From: Micromonospora haikouensis
GTDB taxonomy: Bacteria > Actinomycetota > Actinomycetes > Mycobacteriales > Micromonosporaceae
Direction: 5' to 3'
Length of the DNA stretch: 64,000 bases
NCBI RefSeq assembly: GCF_900091595.1
Contig: NZ_FMCW01000006.1
Location: 124,001 to 188,000, forward strand
Numbering within the stretch: position 1 is the stretch's first letter; each line of letters opens with the position of its first letter. Under the pieces are notes generated by a model, which did not search any database, had not been told where the DNA came from, and saw nothing but the letters and a program-made list of their open reading frames with translations. The position numbers were made by a program, and so were the translations under genes. Positions 18,136 through 26,223 of the stretch are shown here, piece after piece.

Positions 18136-19520
18136 GCCGCCGCCTCCCCGTCCCGACGGCTGCCCATCGCCCGGCCCGTGGCGGCGGCGGTGCCGCCCGC
18201 GAGCCGGAGCCGGACCGAGTCGGCGACGTGCCGGTCCACGGCCAGCACCTCGACCAGGGCGCGCGCCTCGGTCTCGGCGTCGCCGTCGACGGGGAGCACG
18301 ATCTCCAGCCGGTCGCCCACCTCGGGCACCCGGCCCAGCTCCCGCATGACCAGCCCGGACACGGTGTCGTACTCCGGCGCCTCGGGCAGCTCGATGCCGG
18401 TGCTGTCGGCGACCTCGTCGATCCGCCAGCGCGCCGGCACCACCCACGACCCGTCGTCCTGCCGGGCCGGCGCCCGATCCGGCGGGTCGTCCTCGTCGCG
18501 GATCGGGCCCACCAACTCCTCGGCCAGGTCCTCCAGCGTGATCACGCCGGCAAAGCCGCCGTACTCGTCGACCACGCAGGCCAACTGCCGGTGCCCGGAC
18601 CGCAGCCGGTCCAGCACCGTCGGCAGCGGCAACGTCTCGGGCACCAGCAACGGGGGTACGGCCACCGCGCTGACCGGGGTCGTCGCGCGCTCGGCCGGGG
18701 GCACCGCCAGCACGTCGGCGATGCCGACGACGCCGGCCAGGTCGTCGACGCCGTCGGCGCCGCGTACGGGGAACCGGGAGTGCCCGGTGTCGAGCAGCTC
18801 CACCACCCGGCTCAGCGGCTCGTGCGCCCGGACGGTGTGCACGTCGACCCGGGGCACCATGGCCTCCCCGGCGGTCAGCTCCCGGAAGTCGAGCCCCCGG
18901 TCGAGCAGGTCGGACATCTCCGCGTCGAGGTGCCCCTCCTCGCGGGACTCGGCGATGATCTGCTCCAGGTCCTCCGGGGTGGCCCCGCTGGGCAGCTCCT
19001 CGATCGGCTCGATGCCGAGCCGGCGCAGCAGCCGCACGGCGGCCTTGTCGAACAGGGTGATCACCGGCCCGGCGATCTTCAGATAGATCAGGGTGGACCG
19101 GCTCAGCGCCCGGGCCAGCGACTCGGCGCGGGCGATGGCCAGGTTCTTCGGGGCCAGCTCCCCGAGGACCATCTGCACCACGGTCGCGATGACCAGCGCC
19201 AGCGCGACCGACAGCGGCAGGGCGACGGCCGTGGATACCCCGGCCACGCCGAGCAGCTCGGCCAGCCCCGCGCCCAGGTACGGCTCGGCGACGTAGCCGA
19301 CCAGCAGCGCGGTCACGGTGATGCCGAGCTGCGCTCCGGAGAGCATGAACGACAGCCGACCGGTGACCTCCAGGGCCCGGGCGGCGGCCTGGTCGCCGTC
19401 GTCGGCGAGCTGCCGGAGGCGGCCCCGGTCGACGGCGACGTAGCCGAACTCCTGGGCCACGAAGTAGCCGGTGGCGGCGGTGAGAACGGTGATGAGGGCA
19501 AGCCCGACGACGATCAACAC
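18132..19520 (-). CDS. CNNM/CBS/CorC-domain membrane protein, first of pair
   Basis: This 462-residue protein has a DUF21 transmembrane domain (about 1-190, with FMLSGAQLGITVTALLVGYV and MVLGELAPKNLAI), a CBS pair (about 205-335, with MVPRVDVHTV and DEYGGFAGVITLEDLAEE), and a C-terminal CorC/HlyC transporter-associated domain (about 350-435). The full architecture suggests a regulated divalent-cation exporter. The GTG at 19520 starts immediately before the first helix. An AT-rich TAAAAT about 105 bases upstream (19623-19628, - strand) is a possible -10. It is followed by its shorter paralogue in the same operon. Confidence 0.87.
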   Translation of the reverse strand: MLIVVGLALITVLTAATGYFVAQEFGYVAVDRGRLRQLADDGDQAAARALEVTGRLSFMLSGAQLGITVTALLVGYVAEPYLGAGLAELLGVAGVSTAVALPLSVALALVIATVVQMVLGELAPKNLAIARAESLARALSRSTLIYLKIAGPVITLFDKAAVRLLRRLGIEPIEELPSGATPEDLEQIIAESREEGHLDAEMSDLLDRGLDFRELTAGEAMVPRVDVHTVRAHEPLSRVVELLDTGHSRFPVRGADGVDDLAGVVGIADVLAVPPAERATTPVSAVAVPPLLVPETLPLPTVLDRLRSGHRQLACVVDEYGGFAGVITLEDLAEELVGPIRDEDDPPDRAPARQDDGSWVVPARWRIDEVADSTGIELPEAPEYDTVSGLVMRELGRVPEVGDRLEIVLPVDGDAETEARALVEVLAVDRHVADSVRLRLAGGTAAATGRAMGSRRDGEAAA

Positions 19521-19659
19521 GGGTCGCTCAGGGCTCCCGGGGTCGTCGGGACGGGAAGATGCCGGGCACGACCCGGCTGGCTACTGCTGCCCTCCTGGGC
19601 AGAAGAGTCGATCATGCCGCCCATTTTATCGGCGTCGGCTGAGCGCCCGCTGAAGGTGC

Positions 19660-19708
19660 AAGGAAGGGCCCCTTGTTAACGCATACGGTAGAGAAGGGCA
19701 CCCTTCTC
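19660..19708 (+). repeat. Interspersed AAGGGCCCCTTGTTAAC repeat, copy B
   Basis: Copy B matches copy A over most of its 49 bases (AAGGAAGGGCCCC, TTGTTAACGCATACGG, then GAGAAGGGCACCCTTCTC). It is in the gap between the CNNM operon start and the end of mnhG, and is not at a gene end. Confidence 0.85.
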
Positions 19709-19745
19709 ACCCCGCTGGGTGGAACGTGGCCTGGGGCCCGACCTC

Positions 19746-19798
19746 GTTAACAAGGGGCCCTTCCTATACCGAATGCGTTAACAAGGGGCCCTTCCTTA
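19746..19798 (-). repeat. Interspersed repeat, inverted double copy C
   Basis: On the - strand this is TAAGGAAGGGCCCC, TTGTTAACGCATTCGG, TATAGG and then a second AAGGGCCCCTTGTTAAC. So the half unit is present twice in direct orientation. The first TAA is the stop codon of mnhG. It is opposite in orientation to copy B, 37 bases away. Confidence 0.85.
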
Positions 19799-20167
19799 CC
19801 CCCCGTCGGCGAGTTCGTCGGCGTCGAGGAGGGAGCGGTCGACCCGGCCCGAGCGGTACGCCGCGCGGCCGACCATCTGGGCCGCCACCGGAGCGGTGGC
19901 CAGTTGGAACACCGCCACCAGCATGATCATGCCGACGTCGTCGGGGGTACGCAGCCGCAGCGCCACCCCGGCGAGCAGCAGCAGCACGCCGAGCACCTGG
20001 GGCTTGGTGGCCGCGTGCATCCGGTCGAGCACGTCCGGGAAGCGCAGCACGCCGATCCCGGCGGCGAGGCTGAGCAGCCCTCCGGCGACCAGGCAGCCGG
20101 CGCCCAGCCAGTCGGCCACGACACCCACGCTCGGCCAGCCGGGGGCGGCGACGACACCCACGTTCAC
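19796..20167 (-). CDS. mnhG: Mrp Na+/H+ antiporter subunit G
   Basis: Subunit G of the Mrp (Mnh) multi-subunit cation/proton antiporter, 123 residues with three transmembrane helices. The helix pair GAGCLVAGGLLSLAAGIGVLRF and VLGVLLLLAGVALRL and the conserved PDVLDRMHAATKP between them identify it. The GTG at 20167 overlaps the mnhF stop (GTGA). It is the last gene of the operon and its stop codon is supplied by an interspersed repeat that may also end transcription. Confidence 0.92.
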   Translation of the reverse strand: MNVGVVAAPGWPSVGVVADWLGAGCLVAGGLLSLAAGIGVLRFPDVLDRMHAATKPQVLGVLLLLAGVALRLRTPDDVGMIMLVAVFQLATAPVAAQMVGRAAYRSGRVDRSLLDADELADGG

Positions 20168-20427
20168 GACTCCTCCCGGACGGCGAAGCGGACCAGGGCC
20201 ACCGCGCCGACGAAGCCGAGCAGGGAGAGCACCACGAGCACGGGCAGGGTCGTGGCGTGCCGGTTGACCGCCGCCTCCGCCCCGACCGCGCCGGCCATCG
20301 TGTTGAGCAGGACGTCGGCGGCGATCACGCGGTCCAGCAGGGACGGGCCGCGGTACATCCGGGCCAGCGCCAGCAGCGCGGTGACCGACAGGAGCACGGT
20401 GAGCACGGTGGCGAGGACGACCTTCAC
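20164..20427 (-). CDS. mnhF: Mrp Na+/H+ antiporter subunit F
   Basis: Subunit F, 87 residues with three transmembrane helices. The signature RMYRGPSLLDRVIAADVL is present after the first helix. The GTG at 20427 overlaps the mnhE stop. This small subunit is needed for assembly of the complex in other bacteria. Confidence 0.92.
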   Translation of the reverse strand: MKVVLATVLTVLLSVTALLALARMYRGPSLLDRVIAADVLLNTMAGAVGAEAAVNRHATTLPVLVVLSLLGFVGAVALVRFAVREES

Positions 20428-21068
20428 CGGTCGGCCCCCCTCTCGGTGGGAGGAACGGGAGCGGCGGGGGCGGCGAGGAGGCGGAGTTCGGCGGCCGAGC
20501 CGATCGCGCGGACGATCCGCGCCTCGGTGGCGAGGATCCGGTCGCGGCTGCCGGTCAGGTCCTCCGGTCCGCGTACGTCGAGCACGTGCACGTAGAGCAC
20601 GCCCCGTTCCCGGTCCACCTCGACGATCAGGGTGCCGGGCACCAGCGAGATCGCCTCCGCCGTGAGCGCCAGGTTCAGGTCGGTGCGCACGCGCAGCCGC
20701 ACCGCGATGATCGCGCCGCGGGGCCGGTAGCCGGGCTGCACCGCGATCCGCGCCACGTGGATGCTCGCGCTGACCAGCTCGGTGACGAACCGGCCGGCCA
20801 GTTCCAGCAGCGCCCACAGGCGCAGCCGGCCGCCGAAGGTGACCGGCGGCAGGGGGAAGAAGAGCAGCACCGCCCCGCCGACGAGCAGCCCGCCGAGCAG
20901 GTTGCCCCAGGAGAACCGCCCCCAGAGCAGGCACCAGATCAGCGCCATCCAGGCCAGGGTCAGCAGCCGGTCCCGCCAGCGGCCGAGCCGGGCGCGCACC
21001 CGGGTCACCGGGGCGTCGGGGTCGGCGACCGGCCCCCGACGCCGGCCCCCGGCCGCCCGGCCGCTCAC
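20424..21068 (-). CDS. mnhE: Mrp Na+/H+ antiporter subunit E
   Basis: Subunit E of 214 residues. The helices LLTLAWMALIWCLLWGR and LLGGLLVGGAVLLFFPLP are followed by a cytoplasmic domain with LNLALTAEAISLVPGTLIVEVD, diagnostic of MrpE. The true start is uncertain because the start region lies in a 56-base tandem duplication that repeats the GTG and its context three times (21180, 21124, 21068). The last GTG (21068) is the only one whose frame runs into the gene. It gives an N-terminal extension rich in Arg and Gly before the first helix. Confidence 0.87.
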   Translation of the reverse strand: MSGRAAGGRRRGPVADPDAPVTRVRARLGRWRDRLLTLAWMALIWCLLWGRFSWGNLLGGLLVGGAVLLFFPLPPVTFGGRLRLWALLELAGRFVTELVSASIHVARIAVQPGYRPRGAIIAVRLRVRTDLNLALTAEAISLVPGTLIVEVDRERGVLYVHVLDVRGPEDLTGSRDRILATEARIVRAIGSAAELRLLAAPAAPVPPTERGADR

Positions 21069-21183
21069 CGCACACCCCCGACGACCGCCGGCGCATCGCC
21101 AGGACGAAACGCCCAGCCGCTCACCGCACACCCCCGACGACCGCCGGCGCATCGCCAGGACGAAACGCCCAGCCGCTCACCGC
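21061..21183 (-). repeat. 56-bp tandem duplication before mnhE
   Basis: The unit at 21117-21172 repeats exactly at 21061-21116, and its first 11 bases (CCGCTCACCGC) recur at 21173-21183. Each unit contains a GTG start (- strand) whose frame runs 19 codons to a TGA that overlaps the next GTG, so the repeat forms two coupled mini-ORFs ending at the mnhE start. Confidence 0.85.
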
Positions 21184-21224
21184 GCTCCCCCGACCGGGAC
21201 CACCGGGACGGCCGGCCCGCCCGG

Positions 21225-22739
21225 TCACGGCGCGCCGCCGGGGAGGACGGCGCGCACGTACGGGGTGCGGGCGCGCAGGTCGGTCGCCGCGTCCGTGGTC
21301 ACCCCGAACAGCGGGCCGGCGGCCACGGTGAGCACCAGGCCCAGGGCGACCAGCGCCGTGGTGGCGCCGACCATCAGGGTGGGCAGTCGGGTCGGCGGGT
21401 CGGTGGCGACCAGCTGCGGTGCCCGCCAGAACGCGATGTTCCACACCCGGGACGCCACGTAGAGGGTGAGCAGGCTGGTGGCGGTGCCGGCGGCGACCAG
21501 CACCCAGGGGAGCACGCCGCCTTCGCCGACGCCCGCCTGGAGCAGGCCCAGCTTGCCGAGGAACCCGGACAGCGGCGGGATCCCGGCGAGGTTCATCGCC
21601 GGCACGAAGAACAGGATCCCGAGCAGCGGGGCCACCCGGGCCAGGCCGCCGAGCCGGCGCAGGTCGGTGCTGCCGGCGCGCGCCTCGACCAGCCCGGCGA
21701 CCAGGAACAGGGTGGTCTGGATGGTGATGTGGTGCACCACGTAGAAGATCGCCCCGGACAGGCCGGCGACGCTGCTCAGCGCCACCCCGAAGATCATGTA
21801 GCCGATGTGGCTGACCAGCGTGAACGAGAAGAGCCGCTTCATGTCCGACTGGGCGACCGCGCCGAGGATGCCGACCACCATGGTCAGCGCGGCCACCACC
21901 ATCAGCAGCCCGGCGACGTCGCCGCCGGGGAACAGCAGGGTCTCGGTGCGGATGACCGCGTACACGCCGACCTTGGTGAGCAGGCCCGCGAAGACCGCGG
22001 TGACGGGCGCGGGCGCGGTCGGGTAGCTGTCCGGCAGCCAGGCCGACAGCGGGAACACGGCCGCCTTGATCCCGAACGCGAGCAGCAGGGTGAGCTGCAG
22101 GGCGAGCCGTACGTCGTCGGGCAGCGCGTCGAGCCGCCCGGCGAGCTGGGCCATGTTGAGGGTGCCGGTGGCGGCGTAGACGAGCCCCACCCCGGCCAGG
22201 AAGATCATCGAGGACAGGATGCTGACCACCACGTACGTCGAACCGCTCCGGATCCGGCCCTCGGTGCCGCCGAGCGTGATCAGCACGAAGCTCGCCGCCA
22301 GCAGGATCTCGAAGCCGACGAAGAGGTTGAACAGGTCGCCGGCGAGGAAGGCGTTGGTGACGCCTGCGGTGAGCACCAGGTAGGTGGGGTGGTAGATGGT
22401 GACGGGGGCGGACTCGCCGATGTCCCCCCGGCCCTGCCCGATCGAGTAGAGCAGCACGCACAGCGTCACGGCGGAGGAGACCACCAGCATCAGCGCGGCG
22501 AGCTGGTCGGCGACCAGCACGATCCCCACCGGCGGGGGCCAGCCGCCGATGCTCACCACGACCGGCCCGTGCCGGTACGCCTCGACGAGCAGCACCACGG
22601 CGACCACCAGGGTGACGGCGAGCACCGCCACGCTGACGGCGCGCTGGAGCCGGGGCCGGTTGGCCAGCAGCAGGGTGAGGGCGGCGCCCAGCAGCGGCAC
22701 CACCACCGGCAGCGGCACGAGCGGCCCGTACCCCGTCAC
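21225..22739 (-). CDS. mnhD: Mrp Na+/H+ antiporter subunit D
   Basis: This is a large proton-translocating subunit related to NADH dehydrogenase NuoM/N, 504 residues with about fourteen helices. Conserved GVTNAFLAGDLFNLFVGFE and AFGIKAAVFPLSAWLPDSYP (with the key Lys) and SHIGYMIFGVAL are present. The GTG at 22739 overlaps the mnhC stop. A gap of about 155 bases, unusual in this operon, separates it from mnhE and contains the tandem duplication. Confidence 0.93.
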   Translation of the reverse strand: MTGYGPLVPLPVVVPLLGAALTLLLANRPRLQRAVSVAVLAVTLVVAVVLLVEAYRHGPVVVSIGGWPPPVGIVLVADQLAALMLVVSSAVTLCVLLYSIGQGRGDIGESAPVTIYHPTYLVLTAGVTNAFLAGDLFNLFVGFEILLAASFVLITLGGTEGRIRSGSTYVVVSILSSMIFLAGVGLVYAATGTLNMAQLAGRLDALPDDVRLALQLTLLLAFGIKAAVFPLSAWLPDSYPTAPAPVTAVFAGLLTKVGVYAVIRTETLLFPGGDVAGLLMVVAALTMVVGILGAVAQSDMKRLFSFTLVSHIGYMIFGVALSSVAGLSGAIFYVVHHITIQTTLFLVAGLVEARAGSTDLRRLGGLARVAPLLGILFFVPAMNLAGIPPLSGFLGKLGLLQAGVGEGGVLPWVLVAAGTATSLLTLYVASRVWNIAFWRAPQLVATDPPTRLPTLMVGATTALVALGLVLTVAAGPLFGVTTDAATDLRARTPYVRAVLPGGAP

Positions 22740-23209
22740 GGCGTCTCCCCCCGGTGCTGCCGGCGCAGGTGCGGCTCCGGGTCGACCTGTTCCGGGTCGC
22801 CGTCGGGGCCCTCGCCGCCGAGGTCGCGCGCGGGCAGCTCGTTGCGGGCGGCCAGCTCGGCGACCTGGCGGTCCTCCAGGTCGTCCTGCACCTCGTCGTT
22901 GCCGGTGAGATACCAGCTGCGGTACGCGACGGCCAGCAGGAACGCGGTGAGCCCGAAGGTGATCACGATGGCGGTGAGGACCATCGCCTGCGGCAGCGCG
23001 TCGCTCATCCGGTCGACCGGCGCGGTGCCGACGACAGGCGCGTCCCCGGACCGGCCGCCGAGCAGGATCAGCAGGTTGACCCCGTTGCCGAGCAGGACGA
23101 CGCCGAGCAGGATCCTCGTCAGGCTGCGCTCCAGCAGCAGCGTGACGCCGGTGCCGGCGAGCACCCCGACGAGGACGACCAGCACCAGGGTCGCTCCGCT
23201 GCCGTTCAC
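22736..23209 (-). CDS. mnhC: Mrp Na+/H+ antiporter subunit C
   Basis: Subunit C, NuoK-like, 157 residues. Three helices carry LVVLVGVLAGTGVTLLLERS, ILLGVVLLGNGVNLLIL and QAMVLTAIVITFGLTAFLLA. The C-terminal 50 residues are hydrophilic and acidic/basic (DDLEDRQVAELAARNELPAR), longer than in most MrpC. GTG at 23209, overlapping the mnhA stop. Confidence 0.92.
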   Translation of the reverse strand: MNGSGATLVLVVLVGVLAGTGVTLLLERSLTRILLGVVLLGNGVNLLILLGGRSGDAPVVGTAPVDRMSDALPQAMVLTAIVITFGLTAFLLAVAYRSWYLTGNDEVQDDLEDRQVAELAARNELPARDLGGEGPDGDPEQVDPEPHLRRQHRGETP

Positions 23210-26049
23210 GGCCGCCGCCCCTGCGGGTCGACGATCAGCCCGCGTTCGGTCTTGCCGGCCGCCTCGATGTGCCGGTCGACCTCGGCGCCGAGGCTGCGCA
23301 GGATGTCCAGCACCAGGCCGACCACGATCAGGTACACCCCGATGTCGAAGAACAGCGACGTGACGACGTAGAAGTCGCCGACGCCGGGCAGCCACAGGTC
23401 GAGCTTCGCGCTCTGGAGCACGGACCCGCTGGCGAGGAGGGCGAACGCGCCGGTGCCGACGGACACCGCCAGGCCGGCCCCGAGGACCGTGCCGGCGCCG
23501 ACGGGGGCCGCCTCGGCCAGCTCGTACCGGCCGCCGGCGAGGTAGCGCACGGCCAGGGCGAGGCTGGCGACCAGGCCGCCCGCGAAGCCGCCGCCGGGGG
23601 CGTTGTGGCCGGAGAAGAGCAGGAACAGGGAGAACAGCACGATGGTGTGGAAGAGCAGCCGGGTGACCACCTCGAAGACGATGGACCGGCGGCGCTCGGC
23701 GAGGGTGGGGCCGCCGCGCAGCCACACCGGCCGCTGCGGCCCCCGCTGGGCGGGGCGCTCGGGGCGGCGGGGGCGGCGCGGGCGGGGGCCGGTGCGGGAG
23801 CGCTGGAAGATCAGGCTGGCCACCCCGGTCGCGGTCACCACGAGCACGGAGATCTCCCCCATGGTGTCCCAGGCCCGGATGTCGACCAGGGTCACGTTGA
23901 CCACGTTGCGGCCGTGCCCCTCGCTGACGGCGAGGTCGGGGAACGCCCGCGAGACCGACGGCGCGGTGCGGGCGCCGACCGCGACCAGGCAGAGCCCGGC
24001 GAGGACGACCCCGACGGCGGCCCCGACGGCGCGGCGCGCCCACCGGCTGCGGCGCAGCGGGCGGGCGGAGAACCGTTCGGGCAGCCGGCGCAGCACCAGC
24101 ACGAAGACCGCGATGGTCGCCGTCTCCACCAGGAACTGGGTGAGGGCCAGGTCGGGCGCGCCGTGCAGAACGAACATCATCGCGGTGCCGTAGCCGGTGA
24201 CACCGACCAGAAGCATGGCGGTGAGCCGGCGACGCGCGCCGACGGCGAGCAGCGCGGCCACCGCCGAAACCACGCCGACGACCGGTTGCAGCGGGGTGTC
24301 CCACAGCGGGACCCCCTGCCGCCACGGGCCGGCGGCGAGCATCGCCCCGCCGGGCACGACGACGAGGACCAGCAGGATCGTGCCGAGGTACAGCGGCAGG
24401 GAGCCGCGCTGGGTGGCGCTGGTGACCTCGATGGCGAGCCGGTCGAAGCGGTGGGTCAGCCACTCGTACCCCTGGGCGCCGCCCACCGGCGCGCGCACCC
24501 GGGCCAGCACGGGGGCGAGCGGGCCGCGCAGCGCGAACAGGGCCACGCCGCAGGCGAGGGCCAGGACGGACAGGCCGAGCGCCAGGGTCGGCCCGTGCCA
24601 GAGCGCGAGGTGCTCGGGCACCGGGCCGAAGAGTTCGGCGTACGGGCGCAGCAGCGCGCCCGCCGGGCCGGCGAGCACCCCGGCGGCCAGCCCGGCGACG
24701 GCCAGCAGGGCGGGCGGCCCGAGCATGGCGGCGGGTACGGGCTGCGGCTCGGTCCGTTCGGCGTGCGGGCGCGTGCCGAACGCCCCCCAGACGAAGCGGG
24801 CCGTGTAGGCGACGGTGAGCACCGTGCCGGCGACGAGCCCGGCGAGGACCACCGGCTGGTCGGTGAACGCGGCGAGGACGGCCTCCTTGGCGACGAAGCC
24901 GACCAGCGGGGGCAGCCCGGCCATCGAGGCGGCGGCCAGCGTCCCGACGGCGGCCAGCAGCGGGGCCCGCCGCCCGAGCCCGGACAGTTCCCGCAGGTCG
25001 CGGGTGCCGGCGCTGTGGTCGATCGCGCCGACGACGAGGAACAGGGCCGCCTTGAACAGGGCGTGCGCGAACAGCATCGCCGTGCCCGCGAGGGCGGCTT
25101 TCGGAGTGCCCGCGCCCAGCACCACGGTGAGCAGGCCGAGCTGGCTGACGGTGCCGTACGCCAGCAGCAGCTTCAGATCGCACTGGCGCAGCGCGGCCCA
25201 CCCGCCGGCCAGCATGGTGAGCAGGCCGGCGGTGACCGTCACGGGCCGCCACGGGCCGGCGGTGGCCAGCACGGGGGCGAGCAGGCCGAGCAGGTAGACG
25301 CCGGCCTTCACCATCGCCGCCGCGTGCAGGTACGCGCTGACCGGCGTCGGCGCGCACATCGCCTGCGGCAGCCAGCCGCTGAACGGCAGGACCGCCGACT
25401 TGGCCAGCGCCCCGGCCAGCACCAGCAGCACGGCGGTGACCAGGTAGCCGCCGGCCGGCAGCCCACCCCCGGCGAGTTCCGACCAGTGGTACCCGCCGGT
25501 GTGCCGGCCGAGCATCAGGAACCCGACGAGCATCGCCAGCCCGCCGAACGTGGTCACGGTGAGCGCCTGCGCCGCCGCCCACCGGCTGGCCCGCCGCGTG
25601 GTGCTGTGCCCGATCAGCAGGTAGGAGAAGATCGTGGTCAGCTCCCAGAAGACGTAGAGCAGCAGCAGGTCGTCGGCGAGGACCAGGCCGAGCATCGCGC
25701 CGGCGAAGGCGACCAGCACGGCCGCGAACCGGGCCAGCCCGGCCGACCCGGCGGCGAAGTAGCGCGCGCAGTAGACCAGCACGAGCGCGCCGACGCCGCC
25801 GACGAGCAGGGTCATCAGCCAGGACAGGGTGGTCAGCCGCAGGGCCAGCTCCAGCCGCAGTTGCGGCACCCAGGGGTACGCCTCGACGACGGCCCCGCCG
25901 TCGCGCACGGCCGGCGTACGGGCCACGGCCCAGCCGAACGCGGCGGCCGGCGCGAGCGCGAGGGGGTAGCAGGCGCGCGGGCCCCACCACCGCACCAGCA
26001 GCGGCGCGACGAGCGCCGCCACCAGGTGGAGGATCAGCAGTACGAGCAC
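23206..26049 (-). CDS. mnhA: Mrp Na+/H+ antiporter subunit A/B fusion
   Basis: This is the largest Mrp subunit, 947 residues. The N-terminal two thirds is NuoL-like, with VKAGVYLLGLLAPVL, HSTTRRASRWAAAQALTVTT and the Lys-bearing ALAKSAVLPFSGWLPQAM. A C-terminal MrpB domain follows (about 770-930, with FHTIVLFSLFLLFSGHNAPG and GGLVASLALAVRYLAGG), so A and B are fused, as is usual in actinobacteria. The GTG at 26049 begins directly with the first helix. It is the first gene of the operon mnhA-C-D-E-F-G; the 175-base gap upstream is shared with the divergent DUF4139 gene. Confidence 0.93.
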   Translation of the reverse strand: MLVLLILHLVAALVAPLLVRWWGPRACYPLALAPAAAFGWAVARTPAVRDGGAVVEAYPWVPQLRLELALRLTTLSWLMTLLVGGVGALVLVYCARYFAAGSAGLARFAAVLVAFAGAMLGLVLADDLLLLYVFWELTTIFSYLLIGHSTTRRASRWAAAQALTVTTFGGLAMLVGFLMLGRHTGGYHWSELAGGGLPAGGYLVTAVLLVLAGALAKSAVLPFSGWLPQAMCAPTPVSAYLHAAAMVKAGVYLLGLLAPVLATAGPWRPVTVTAGLLTMLAGGWAALRQCDLKLLLAYGTVSQLGLLTVVLGAGTPKAALAGTAMLFAHALFKAALFLVVGAIDHSAGTRDLRELSGLGRRAPLLAAVGTLAAASMAGLPPLVGFVAKEAVLAAFTDQPVVLAGLVAGTVLTVAYTARFVWGAFGTRPHAERTEPQPVPAAMLGPPALLAVAGLAAGVLAGPAGALLRPYAELFGPVPEHLALWHGPTLALGLSVLALACGVALFALRGPLAPVLARVRAPVGGAQGYEWLTHRFDRLAIEVTSATQRGSLPLYLGTILLVLVVVPGGAMLAAGPWRQGVPLWDTPLQPVVGVVSAVAALLAVGARRRLTAMLLVGVTGYGTAMMFVLHGAPDLALTQFLVETATIAVFVLVLRRLPERFSARPLRRSRWARRAVGAAVGVVLAGLCLVAVGARTAPSVSRAFPDLAVSEGHGRNVVNVTLVDIRAWDTMGEISVLVVTATGVASLIFQRSRTGPRPRRPRRPERPAQRGPQRPVWLRGGPTLAERRRSIVFEVVTRLLFHTIVLFSLFLLFSGHNAPGGGFAGGLVASLALAVRYLAGGRYELAEAAPVGAGTVLGAGLAVSVGTGAFALLASGSVLQSAKLDLWLPGVGDFYVVTSLFFDIGVYLIVVGLVLDILRSLGAEVDRHIEAAGKTERGLIVDPQGRRP

Positions 26050-26223
26050 CCGCGCTCCCGGTCGTGGTGGCAGCAGCGCGCCCGAGGGAGACGCCTATCA
26101 GCGATCAGACGCCAGTTTCCGGCCTGATGGGCGGTTTTGCCGGATTTTCCCGTGGCGGGCTTGGGCGGAGACCCCGTGCCGGCCCACCGGGGCCACGAGC
26201 ATCGCCCGGCTATCCTCGCCGCC

